In this document: piece after piece, positions 22,440-33,096 of the stretch
How positions within the stretch are numbered: the stretch's first letter is position 1
Layout of the letters: every line of letters begins with the position of its first letter
Assembly (NCBI GenBank): GCA_031308135.1
Contig: JAHLJT010009436.1
Coordinates: 164,785,681-164,849,680, forward strand
Direction: 5' to 3'
DNA length: 64,000 nucleotides
DNA from: Acheta domesticus
Lineage: Eukaryota > Arthropoda > Insecta > Orthoptera > Gryllidae
Notes under the pieces: generated by a model
What the model was told of the DNA's origin: nothing
Seen by the model: the letters and a program-made list of their open reading frames with translations, nothing else
Databases searched by the model: none
Made by a program: the position numbers and the translations under genes

Positions 22440-23940
22440 ATAGGGAATGCGCTGTGGCGAGGAGGGGCGGCCCAGGGCCCTGTGCAGGGATGGTTCGGTG
22501 GGTGGGGGTGGCGTTGGAGACGTGGCGAACGGGGCGGGAGGTGACGCGGGGGCGGAGCGGAGAAGTATCGGAGGGCGTGAGGGTGATGGTTCAGTTGGTG
22601 TGGGGACAGGCGCGGGGGCGTGGTTCGATGGGTAAGGACGCGCCGCGAGTGGTTACGCGAAGTGGTGCGGGAAGGGAGGGTACCGGGTGTGGAAGGCGTG
22701 TGCGGCGGTGCGCGGGTGGTTCGTGTCCCGTGGGGGCGGCACGGGGACGGAGCGGGGTGGCGCCTGGGCGGCGTGGGCGATGGTGCGAGGGGCGGCGTGT
22801 GGAGCGGCGCGGGGTTGGTTGGGGTGCCGCGGAGGCGGCGCGGGGGGGGGGTAGAGAGGGGGCGACACGGGGACCGTTCATAGGCAGCGGGGTAGAGGAC
22901 CCGGAGGGTAGGGCCAAGGGCGGCGCGCGGGGACGGCGCGGGGGGCGGCGTGAGGGCGGCGCGGGAACCGCGGGGGTTGCCGAGCGGGGTCGGCGTGGGA
23001 GCGGCGCGGTGGCCGCGGGGGCGGCGTGGTAGCGGCGCGGTGGCCGCGGGGGCGGCGCGGGGGCGGCGCGGTGGCCGCGGGGGCGGCGCGGAGGCGGCGC
23101 GGGGCGGCGCGGGGGCGGCGCGGGGGCGGCGCGGGGGCGGCGCGGGGGCGGCGCGGGGGCGGCGCGGGGGCGGCGCGGGGGCGGCGCGGGGGCGGCGCGG
23201 GGGCGGCGCGGGGGCGGCGCGGGGGCGGCGCGGGGCGGCGCGGGGGCGGCGCGGGGGCGGCGCGGGGGCGGCGCGGGGGCGGCGCGGAAGCGGCGCGGGG
23301 ACGGCGCGGGGGCGGCGCGGGGGCGGCGCGGGGGCGGCGCGGGGGCGGCGCGGGGGCGGCGCGGGGGCGGCGCGGGGGCGGCGCGGGGGCGGCGCGGGGC
23401 GGCGCGGGGGCGGCGCGGGGGCGGCGCGGGGGCGGCGCGGGGGCGGCGCGGGGGCGGCGCGGGGGCGGCGCGGGGGCGGCGCGGGGGCGGCGCGGGGGCG
23501 GCGCGGGGCGGCGCGGGGGCGGCGTGGGGGGCGGCGCAGGGGCCGCGGGGGTTGCAGAGCGGGGGCGGCGCGGGGGCCGCGGGGGCGGCGCGGGGGCGGC
23601 GCGGGGGGCGGCGCGGGCGCGGCGCGGGGGCGGTGCGGGGGCGGTGCGGGGGCGGCGCGGGCGCGGCGCGGGGTTGAGGGCCCGGGAGGCAGGAACAGGG
23701 CCACACGCGGGGTGGGGGCGTAGGTGCGGGCGCGCGGGGCGGCGCGGGGGTGCGGGTGTTGGCCAGCGGCCAGCGGCGTGGTTCCGGGGCTGTTCGCACC
23801 CGAAGGTCGCGTAAATCAAACCGCGGGCGGCCGCTGCGCCGCGCCACCGGCGATACAGCGGCCGCGCGCTCCCCGCGCTGGGAAGAGGTGCGCGCGCCTT
23901 TGCGTCCGGGATGGGATGACGGAGCGCGCAAACACGAGCT
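22440..23940. other. Very GC-rich CpG domain, 1.5 kb, containing an 11-bp array
   Basis: The longest CpG-rich block of the window. 22440-23020 is G-rich, degenerate GGGGCGGCG-like sequence; 23037-23530 is a regular 11-bp array; 23700-23930 is non-repetitive CpG-rich sequence with GCGGCCGC sites. Frames of 433, 464 and 365 codons on the minus strand and 257 and 262 on the plus strand are all Arg/Ala/Pro or Gly/Arg/Ala translations of the repeat. Confidence 0.75.
23037..23530. repeat. 11-bp G-rich minisatellite, GGGGGCGGCGC, about 40 units
   Basis: Near-homogeneous tandem units of GGGGGCGGCGC on the plus strand, with occasional 10-bp units lacking one G and single-base variants (for example an A-containing unit near 23288). 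Each unit contains a G5 run and a GGGCGG box. Serial G5 runs separated by about 6 bases are predicted G-quadruplex-prone by the usual G-run rule. Confidence 0.95.
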
Positions 23941-26560
23941 CTGCTTTGGTCTAAGAAGAAAGTATACTCTAACAAAATACTGCAAAAACTAATTAAGAAA
24001 AAAATACTGCCTGCTTTCTAGTTTTCTTCGCTTCGAAAAGTAAGAAAGTGAAGTTCAGATTTTCACACCTCAAAAATAGAAGCAAGAGGCGTGAAGGTGT
24101 AAAGGAGAGATTATAATAAACAATTTTCAGTTCAAACTTTTATTCAGAACAGTGATCTTATTCCCGATGATATGTTGGAAGATTTTGCTTAATTTGTTAG
24201 ATATTATTATGATATGATTTGTAAACTCGAATTTTATTCGTTTGATACGTGCGGCGCAAGGTAGGTATTTCAGAATGTCAAGATTGCTCTAATATCATAA
24301 ATTGCAAAATAATATATACTTTCTTTCGTAAAGAATGTCAATTGAATTTTAATTGTTTTTAAGATTGTTACTTGGCTATTCCTTTGAATTTTTCGGTTGA
24401 TCAATGATTGTTATTATTCCACTAATATCTGAAAACTAATATTTCTTAAAATTTCCAAAAAGGCACATTGTTAAAAAGCGGTTATATTTTTTTAGTCCAA
24501 ACAAAACCTTGTGCTGGATTCATCAATGGCATATCCACAAGGACTGAGAGTCAAATAACAGTTTTTCTAGCAAGTAATAAATATGCTTTGAGAATAGCTT
24601 GGTTTATTTTATGGCTCAGAATCTATTGCGATTGCTATATTATATAAAAAATCAGATTTTGTAATGGTTTGTACAGTTCATGTTTGACTTTACACCACAG
24701 CGTGCCATAAATTTTAGATGCTACTTCATCCTGCTCCTCCTTGCCCCATTCACTCAACTTCACATTCCTCGAGATGCTTATAAACTTCCTTAGGAACCTT
24801 ATTAGTTATAATAATGTGCGGCTTATAATGTTAATGCTGAGAAGTTAACCTAATTTTGGCAATAATGCATCAAAGGTGCGTCTCCTTTACTCCTCAAAGA
24901 AGCAGAACCTCCATCCTTAGTGGGGGGCAAATCACTTTACAGAATTACGCTGCAAACGCTTACCTCGATGTAAACGTGTAGAAGATAAAATAAACTTCAA
25001 TATACAGGTCGTACCATAGAAACAGATTCCGCTTACTTCGATGTAAATGTTTAGAACGTACAATATCCTTCAATCTATATGTCAAACAATAGATACCACC
25101 CACGCTTACCACAAAAACACGTAGAAGCCAAAATAGGCTTCAATTTGTAGGTGAAGTACGATAGAAACAGGTTATTAACTAAACAACCTTATAGTACACC
25201 ACATAGGCTTTGTATTGTTTTTGAAGAGATTGTTGCCTACTACGAAATTTTCTAGGCTTCGTTTATCCTTCTCTACAATTTGTTTTCCCCGTGCAGAACG
25301 TCATAAAAATTATTTAAAACGTTACCTTCAAAAACTCCTGAGAACTGATACATCATAATGCATGGGATAATATTACATTGACATAATACAAAAATATACG
25401 TATCTCCGTAGTATTAACGAAAAGTATTTTAATTGATTTATTAAAGTTACTATTTTACTAGTGTTTTGTGAATAATAACTATCAATGAAATAAATTCCTA
25501 ATGAGGCGGCTTCTGTTTCTCATTTCTTGGCAGAACATTACAGTATCACAAATAATACAATATGGTTTATAATCTATCATTTATCTTCATCATAATTTTC
25601 GGATTTATAATATTTTTAAGCTAATAATGACAAGTGAGATATATGAATCTGAGGCCTTTTTTTAATCATTAATAAAATTTTCTAATATCTCGCGTTGAAA
25701 TGTAAAACTTTTCCACTCGTCAATATATCGGACACTTCCCAAATTTATTAAATGTTATAAAATCTAATATCTATATTTAGGTTATTATAATTTTGATAAT
25801 ATTCTTGATTGCTGTAATTACATTCCTGGGTTACAGAAAATATCAAATACAAAATTAAAATGTGCATACCTCTCGAGAGGTTTAATGATGTGTAATTCAA
25901 TACTGTGTTGAAGTAGCATATTATCAATTGAAAATATATTCTAATATTAATTAATATAATTCTCTGTGTTTATATTACATCAACTCAAAGTATGAGTAAC
26001 ACAAACATCTTTTGTGAATATTTCAACACGCAATAGATGTGTTTAACAGGTTCTTTCTGTTGGTTCCCTTAATTGAAGCGGTGGTATGAAAGTATATTTT
26101 GAATCCATTTCTAGTACAGTCCATTCATTTCTAAAATAAATTTATATAACAAGCTTACATTTCATTTAGAATGAGAATAATGTAGAACGAATTATTGATA
26201 CTGAACTATAGGTAATGTGGTAAAGTATTGAATCTATCTTGTTCATTTATGTTCTTTTAACATTGAAACGAAATCATATTTCTGTATTTCTGACAATAAA
26301 GGATTTCTCCATTAGATTACAAGAAATGATGCCAATCAATGTGTAAAAATCATAAATATTTGTTAAATGGGTAAGAAATAATGTTTGTATTCTTAAGTAT
26401 TACTGTGTCATGTTTCTGTGTCTTTCATAAATTATTTTGAATAAAAGTAGGTTATGAATAGAAAGCTGAATGAAAATACACCCATTTAGAATTTTGAAAT
26501 TTCTGTCCTAAAATATATTTTCAGGGCAATTCCTACGACTGTTATTGCACCATCATTCCA
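23941..26560. other. AT-rich gene desert, 2.6 kb
   Basis: The longest stretch with no frame over about 60 codons on either strand. It is AT-rich and holds only the 73-bp tandem repeat listed separately. I see no transposon termini or RNA gene. Confidence 0.6.
24957..25175. repeat. 73-bp tandem repeat, 3 copies
   Basis: Units start at 24957, 25030 and 25103, each with CGCTTAC, and are spaced exactly 73 bp. Shared blocks include GATGTAAAcGTgTAGAA, an ACTTCAAT/CCTTCAAT/GCTTCAAT block and an ATAGAAACAG/ATAGATACCA block. The units are diverged (about 65-75% identity by eye), so the array is old, yet its spacing has been kept. Confidence 0.8.
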
Positions 26561-26699
26561 AATGGTGCCTGCGGGCCTTTGCTCCGAATCGCTCCGGCTC
26601 ACTCTACCTTTCCTCTCCGCCCCTCCTCATCCCCCGGCCCACCACTGCCTACGACCCCCCCCCCGCCCCTGCTCCATGCATCGCCTCATGTCGCGTCTC

Positions 26700-27012
26700 C
26701 ACCCCACCCCCACACCGCCCCGGGCCCGCCCCCGGCCCACCCCCGGCCCGCCCCCGGCCCGCCCCCGGCCCGCCCCCGGCCCGCCCCCGGCCCGCCCCCG
26801 GCCCGCCCCCGGCCCGCCCCGGCCCGCCCCCGGCCCGCCCCCGGCCCGCCCCCGGCCCGCCACGGCCCGCCACGGCCCGCCACGGCCCGCCACGGCCCGC
26901 CACGGCCCGCCACGGCCCGCCACGGCCCGCCACAGCCCGCCACGGCCCGCCTCCGGCCCACTCCTGGCCCGCTCCTGGCCCGCTCCTGGCCCGCTCCTGG
27001 CCCGCTCCTGGC
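26700..27012. repeat. Compound GC-rich minisatellite: 11-bp, then 10-bp, then 11-bp units
   Basis: First block: about fifteen units of GGCCCGCCCCC (11 bp) to about 26865. Second block: about nine units of CGGCCCGCCA (10 bp) to about 26950. Third block: about six units of CTCCTGGCCCG (11 bp). All keep a GGCCCG core. Frames across it (216-318 codons) are Pro/Arg/Ala repeat translations in all registers. Confidence 0.93.
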
Positions 27013-27540
27013 CTCCGTCCCATGCCACCCGTTCCCACCGCACACCCACCATGCCCCACGCCCTGTCCCGCATCCGCCATGCTCTCTGCCCCGCCTGCGC
27101 CCCGTGCTTTCAGCTTCCCCTTTTCTCACCACGCCCCGCCCCACCCCGCTGCGCCTCGATTCGTGCGACCCCGTCTTCTCTCGTACCCTGCCTAGGCATC
27201 TCCCCGCCTCTTCCTCCGTCTCCACCACAACCTCCGCCACCACCACTGGCGTGCACTTCCCGACGAGGACATCAAGATATTGCGATGTTCCGGAAAAACA
27301 GTGCCGGGGGAATCGAGGAGCGCGTCTGAGCCGGTGTAATCCCACGTCGGGCGCCGCCCCGCCCCCTTCTCCTCCACCTCCACGCCTGGCGCGACGCAGA
27401 GGTCCCCGCGGCGCGCCCTGCCTGCCGACGCGACCTCCCAGCGCGGAGCCGAGCAGCCGCGCGCCGACGCCCGGGACGCCAAGAAAGAGGTTAGCGCAGG
27501 CGGATGGTAATAGAGGGAGGACGCGGCGGAATTAAGGTTG
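27013..27540. other. C-rich shoulder and CpG island
   Basis: 27013-27240 is C-rich low-complexity sequence. 27310-27500 is non-repetitive CpG-rich sequence. No coding exon is recognised. Confidence 0.55.
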
Positions 27541-28682
27541 CGGTAAAAAAAAGGCGGACGGACTTAAGAAAATTGGAAATGGGGAAGGGAAAGTGGAAAG
27601 GTATATTCACAATCGGAGTAGGTTGTAAGCAAAATCTGGTTTTTAGAATTTTCGTTGATTAGAAAGTTGACGAAGCCTAGGTGGGAAAAAAGGGAGGTTA
27701 GCCTCAAGAGTCACATTGTATTTTAGGTCAGTGTAGTTTAATTAATATAAAGAATTCAAATCTTTACAAAAAAAGTAAGGAAAGGCAAAAGGAAAAGTAA
27801 GAGTCCATTTTTGTGGAATATAACATACCTCTTGAGTCCTTAATCGTTGCCCCTTTCTTGTGGGTGACAATTTTAACGTTTTGGCCTGACTTACCCTACT
27901 GTTCTGAAATGATGTGGGGATGGGGTGAAGCGTTTACATATCACGAGCTTCTGTAGCGTTCAAAGACGAGCTTTTGAACTTTTAGCTCTCTCAATTTCCG
28001 CCCACTACATTTCTAAAAGAAGAATATTCTGTAAATTCGTGGTGATTATCGAGGTCCGCCTCATGAAAGGATATATATTTAAAATAATTTTCCTCATTGT
28101 CATCTTGGAGACATTCTTTCAAGTGCCGTGTTTCGTCGCTGGATTGTGGTAGCACTTTGCTATTGCTAGTGCAAACTGACTGTTCGTGCTTTCTACGAGC
28201 GGAAATAATTATGATTGAAGTAATAAACGATAGTTAATCACACGTTGAGAAGAATGATGAATTTGTTTCAAATATTTCCATCTCTCTCTTATTTTTCTGG
28301 TCGTCATCCAAACACAGTATCAAAATGAAAATAAACAGAATGTCGTTGACCACGACTGCATAGGAATTATGATCATGGTTTACAATTTTTTTTATTGTAT
28401 TCCAGCATTATAGATGACCTTTTCTGTTGCAAGAAATCGTTCATAATCGGGCGTTTTACGGCACAAATGATTAGATTTTTTGGCGCGAATGATTGCGTCA
28501 TCACACATTCAGACAATCGCAGCGAGAGAATCGGGGAGAGGTAGAGCTAAACGGAACAGCCGGCCACAGTTTTCTCGCACGGATGTCAAGTACCCGAGAC
28601 ACCACAGGAAAATTGTTTGGCAAAATTTAGTTTGATTCTCTTAGAAATTTAAAATGCTGTCACACAAAAAATTAACGTATGA
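27541..28682. other. AT-rich stretch
   Basis: No recognised gene; a 75-codon frame at 27925-28152 has no known family. Around 28476-28489 the sequence reads TTTTTTGGCGCGAA, matching the E2F-site consensus; isolated, so weak evidence. Confidence 0.5.
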
Positions 28683-28797
28683 AATTCGTTTATAATGTTA
28701 CTTTATTGGGTTAGTACAAATTTGAAAACTCGCTCCTAACGTCGCTCGTTTTCAAAACATGTACTCATGCAATAAAGCTTAACATTATAAACAAATT
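28683..28797. repeat. 115-bp imperfect hairpin (47-50 nt arms, 18-nt loop)
   Basis: The left arm 28683-28729 pairs with 28748-28797. Shared blocks read GTTTATAATGTTA, CTTTATTG, AGTACA and TTGAAAAC in the same order on the arm and on the complement of the other arm, with small bulges. The loop is TCGCTCCTAACGTCGCTC. Size and shape fit a pre-miRNA-like fold or a tiny foldback repeat. I do not recognise a known mature miRNA in either arm. Confidence 0.8.
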
Positions 28798-28968
28798 ACA
28801 TAAACTACTATTGTCGCAACACTGACAACAGCGACACCGCGTACGTGGTCGCCGATATCTGCATGCGTGCCACGAATCTGGCCATTTGCCGACATTACAT
28901 TTCTCCTCGGCTCCGGCACCATTTTGATGCGTTATTCACGGAGAATGCGAGTGGTAAAGTGATTCAGG

Positions 28969-29162
28969 GCCGAGATCGCTAAGCCAGTAGTGTCGTAATT
29001 ATCTCGGAACGAAGGGTCGCGGGATCGAGTCCCGCCTCGGGCATGGTTGTATTTGTGTTTGCCCTTTCATCCCCTTTCATCACCATATCACTGTTACCAT
29101 AACTTTAACTCCAGTAGTGGTCGATGATGATATAGATGTTGATGCGACCTTAATAACAAAAA
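28969..29162 (+). mobile_element. SINE-B copy with target duplication and poly-A
   Basis: The tRNA-like head GCCGAGATCGCTAAG is followed by box B GGATCGAGTCC (29022-29032). A body shared with the copy at 11.9-12.1 kb follows, including TGGTCGATG and GCGACCTTAAT, ending in an A8 run. It is flanked by AAAGTGATTCAGG (28956-28968) and AAAGTGATTGAGG (29163-29175), a 13-bp target duplication with one mismatch. This defines both ends: 194 bp with a poly-A tail. tRNA-derived SINEs are made by RNA polymerase III and mobilised by LINE enzymes. Confidence 0.9.
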
Positions 29163-29175
29163 AAAGTGATTGAGG

Positions 29176-31040
29176 CTCCCCTACTTGCTGCAAATATATA
29201 GATGGTTGCAGATCGCATGGAAATTATTATGATTCTGATGGTTATATTGCTAACAGTGGTGATGTTAATAAAGATTTACTTAGTGTAATGGTAATGATGA
29301 CGTTATGTAAATGTCCTGTTCACGTTGTAGGATTATTGACTAAATATGAGAACCATAAGACGAGTAATGATAACGTTCACGATAATTATGACAAACTTAA
29401 CGTAAGATGACAAAAATAGGAAGTGTGTTTATAATTAGTAAGATTACGGTAGCGTTGACAACGCCAAAGAAAATGCGGATGGTGGCGATAAAAATTAGAA
29501 GATTAAGACGACAAATATCAGGTAAGTAAATATGGAAGAGTAAAGAAAGGTAGCAGATGTAACATTTTGTCGTCTGCTGCGCCCTCTCTGAAGCCGTCAT
29601 CTTTAACGCCGAAATTCTAAAGCGGACACACACATGCCGCAACATGCAACGACTTGGACGTATGTTGTTTCTAATGGTTGTGCATAAGATAACTGGGCCG
29701 AAAATTGTGACAACACTGGCCAAAACGGAGGCGAGATTGTAACAATAGACAAAAACTCTTCACATCGATGACGGCTACGACGTGGGCTATAGCCAAACCA
29801 ATTATATGAATAACAATACATGTCATAACTTCAAGGTTGGTTGCCTATAATGACTTCTCATGAAGTAAAGCATATCAACTTTGATATTGTTCACGTCGTT
29901 CTTGTGAATAAATTACCAGAATCTGTATTCTTCGTGAGAGGAAAATGCCAAGTTTATGATGAATATAATTATTAATTCTCTAAATTGTGTCCTTGATTGC
30001 CACGACGTTAATTGGAGCGATGATAGTGACATTTGTAATAAAATAAATCAGTCTAAATATTTATTTTAAACTTCATTTCATATATTATTATTTATCTACA
30101 TTTCGTAACTAAACAATTCCAAATACCTATTATATTTATTCTCGGTGCCGTGCGATTTGTGGAATATGGAAACTTTTAGGTAGTGGGGCAGTGAAAATAG
30201 AACTAAAAATACATTATTTTTTAAGAGAAAAACATGTTTCTGTGTCTGCAAAAAAATAACGTATTATTTACAAATTAACTGAATAAATAAAAGGGACTAC
30301 TTAAACCGTATTTTTTATTAATTTTCAACGAAATGAAGTAGCGAGATTCAGGGCAATTGACTGCGGGTAAGTGTTTTTATTGGACAGAAGAGAGAGCATA
30401 ACAAGATGAGGGCGTGACCAGGCACAGACGTTAAATTGTGTGAGGTTATAGTTATTAACACACATTTAATTTAATTTGAAGTTTCATAAAACAGTTTCAT
30501 AGTGGATTATGTGTTGAATAAGAATATCTACAAGTCCATAAAAGATAATATATTTATGTTGGTGCACTATAAATCACATTTCTAGTTTGTTTAAGTGGAC
30601 GATAGTGTTTTATTTCGAGAGTCACGAAGTTAGGTATTGAAATTGCTTGGTTCGGCGGTTTTCTGAGAAGCTGTTTGAAAGATTAGTACAACGCGGAGTA
30701 CATGCAATGAACGAAGACTAAGTAGGGAAAATGTACTCTCGTTAACCAAATAACAACCAACATAAGCAACACATAGCGACTAAGCACTAAGACCAAGATT
30801 TGATACCTTGACCAAGAGCGTACAGTGCTTTGACTTTCTTGGATAAATTGACAGCTAGCATTCCGGAATGGCAAAATGTACTTTTGTTTCATTTAGGGTG
30901 CTTCCGTCTTGTGAAGAATAAGATTCGTTATAGAATTATTGGAGATATAAATAGTATTGAAGTTGATTGCTCCATTTTTAGGTCAATGGGCGTTAATGGG
31001 ATAAAATTGAAAACTCCGATTACGAGATCATATGGGTAGA
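29176..31040. other. AT-rich gene-free stretch
   Basis: No recognised gene. 29180-29400 is rich in ATGATGG/GATGATG-like words. Frames at 29397-29723 (minus), 30683-30892 (minus) and 30830-31039 (plus) are short and unassigned. Confidence 0.5.
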
Positions 31041-31270
31041 AGTATACTTAGTAAAAACGATGAATATGAGAAGATTGAAGATGACTAAGAGGGATGTTAA
31101 TGATGATTACGAGGCAGATTAACGATGACTATGAGGAAGATTTTCAACGACTGTGAGGCGCATTTGCGATGCCTATGGGGGCATGTTGACGATGACACGA
31201 AATATGTTGACGATTACAAGAAGAGATTGATGACCACAATGAGAAATGTTGATAACACCAGTGATACAGG
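31041..31270. repeat. Degenerate short-period repeat (TTGACGATGACTATGAGG-like)
   Basis: Imperfect reiteration of a unit of roughly 21-28 bp containing GACGATGACTATGAG variants (for example AACGATGACTATGAGG, GACGATTACAAG and TGACCACAATGAG). Boundaries and period are approximate. Confidence 0.55.
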
Positions 31271-31394
31271 TTGACTATAACAATGAACCAGGTGACCGTG
31301 AGATAGAAATTGAGTCTGCCGACGTCAGTTCTACGCTCGAAGTTCGTACTTATTTTAGCGTCGTCACCATGTCACCCCAAAGGTTACAACCTTA

Positions 31395-31995
31395 ACGTCT
31401 TGCCGCTCTCTACTCCGGCGCCACCCCCACCGCTGCCGCCGCCGTCCCCGCCCCAACCGCCGCCCCCACCGCTGCCCCCGCCGCCGCGCACACCGCCGCC
31501 CACACCGCCGCCCACACCGCCGCCCATACCTCCGCCCCCACCCCCGTCTTAGCGCAGCGGGCCTGCGGCGCGGTGGGAGGGGTGATAAAGCGGGCAGGCC
31601 GGCGCTGCTACCTGCAGCGGCACGGGGGCGGCGGGGGCGGCGGCGGGGGCGGCGCGGGGCCTGATATACGGCAGAGATCAGGGCGGCGGAGCGCGGCCCC
31701 CAGAGGCGACCATGACGAGCTTTTAAGGGACTCGGGGAGGGACTGTATTATAAAAACATGAGGGCTGCGTATGGACGCGGCGAGGCGCCCGACCGAGGAC
31801 GAAGACTGGGCGAGGGCGGCGGGAGTGGCGGGGGCGGCGAGCTGCCCGAGCGAGAACGAAGACCGAAGGGCGGAGACGGGGGCGGGGTGGGGGGGCGGCG
31901 AGAAAGTTAGTACGAGAGCAGACGCACGGGCTCGCCTAGAAGAAACGCCGACTGAAGAGGAGACAAAAGAACGTTTCAGTGTCTGGGTGGGATAA
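31395..31995. other. CpG island with proline-codon-like CCGCC(CA) repeats
   Basis: 31425-31548 is a C-rich array of CCGCCGCCCACA/CCGCCCCCA units. 31620-31660 holds GGC repeats; the remainder is CpG-rich and purine-rich on the plus strand. The 80-, 153- and 74-codon frames are compositional. The array precedes the island, as elsewhere in the window. Confidence 0.6.
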
Positions 31996-32270
31996 GGATG
32001 TTCTGACACGCGAACCCTCGGGCTCCGGGAAGGAAAGAAGGGACAATCGGATAGGTGAGGGTCCAGCATTAGGTTAAGACAAGAAACTTTTTATACAGAA
32101 AAAAGGATTTCATATAAACGAACTGTTTATGCAGAATATTTGTAATAATGTCTTGCAATATAACTATTGAAATTATGTTCTAGAATAAGAAACGAATCAA
32201 AATGATAATCCATTGACTTTGATACATTCATATTTTATTAATTATATTTTTTATATAATTTTCAATTCAA

Positions 32271-32912
32271 TTAACCTTCCGGTGGGCGTGTCTCATCATT
32301 TCCCACCAGAAGGCGCGTGCGACACTCCATGCTGCATTTTTCAACTTCGATTTTCGTTTCAATCGTTATTACTTTTGTTATTGAATGTGAAGGAAATATT
32401 CTTTATTTATGTTTTTATACATTTTATTTTATAATGACTTACTAAATACCAAAAGAAATAATATTAATGAGTCTGATTCATCACTCGCACTTTCCGTGTC
32501 TTGGTACGTGTTACATGAAGGGGAATGAATACGGTTCAAACGGGTCTTCTAACGTTTCTGTGGAAACAACCCATTTAAATTTGAATTAGTAGTTAGTATT
32601 CCAAAATCTGTCATAAAACTCAATAACAAAACAACAGTAAGAATTCTAATGGATAAAATACGCAAACATTTTACTTACATGACAAAGCGCGTGCGGTACG
32701 GGGTGCCGCAACCGTTACAGTGCTCGAATTACTAATGAATAACGGTCGATCGGCAGTGCCTAAAAACGTGATTTGAGTGTCATTCGGTTGAAAATATAAT
32801 AAATGAAGAATAACTATGAGCTCAATAGTGCAATACCAATTATATAACATGAAATCAACAAAAATGTAACAATGTGGCACTGAGTGTCGCTACGCGCCCG
32901 CCGGAGGGTTAA
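32271..32912. mobile_element. TTAA-flanked non-autonomous piggyBac-type MITE, 634 bp
   Basis: TTAA at 32271-32274 and 32909-32912 flank 16-bp terminal inverted repeats. The left is CCTTCCGGTGGGCGTG (32275-32290); the right, read inward from 32908, is CCCTCCGGCGGGCGCG. They differ at three positions, all C/T transitions. Subterminal GGCGCGTgCGACACTC-like blocks are also inverted between the ends (near 32313 on the left and 32885-32897 on the right). TTAA duplication and a CCC-type terminus are hallmarks of the piggyBac superfamily. No transposase fragment is recognised inside. Confidence 0.85.
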
Positions 32913-33096
32913 TCATTTAATATCCGAGAAAGCAAAGATTCGCCTTACCTTCTCCTAAATACTAAACAAAACTCGTTTTAGCAAGTTGATAATTTTATAC
33001 TTATCGACCGTGTGCATTATTACATCAGTTTTCAAAAGATCAACTCTGAAATAAAGTAGAAATATGTGAAAAATAAGATAAAACAAAAAGGATTGT

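Noticed and set aside
22403..23985. Very long Arg/Ala/Pro-rich open frames (433, 464, 365 codons) as proteins
   Set aside because: They are translations of the 11-bp GC-rich array; all frames on both strands are open and have repeat-derived composition.
26545..27535. Pro/Arg-rich proteins of 216-318 codons
   Set aside because: Three registers of the same compound minisatellite are open at once.
28405..28430. IIDDLF peptide as a retrotransposon YxDD catalytic box
   Set aside because: No neighbouring reverse-transcriptase motifs in any frame; a six-residue match is expected by chance.
28966..29045. Functional tRNA gene
   Set aside because: Box B has a mismatch, the fold is incomplete and the sequence continues into a SINE body with poly-A and a target duplication.
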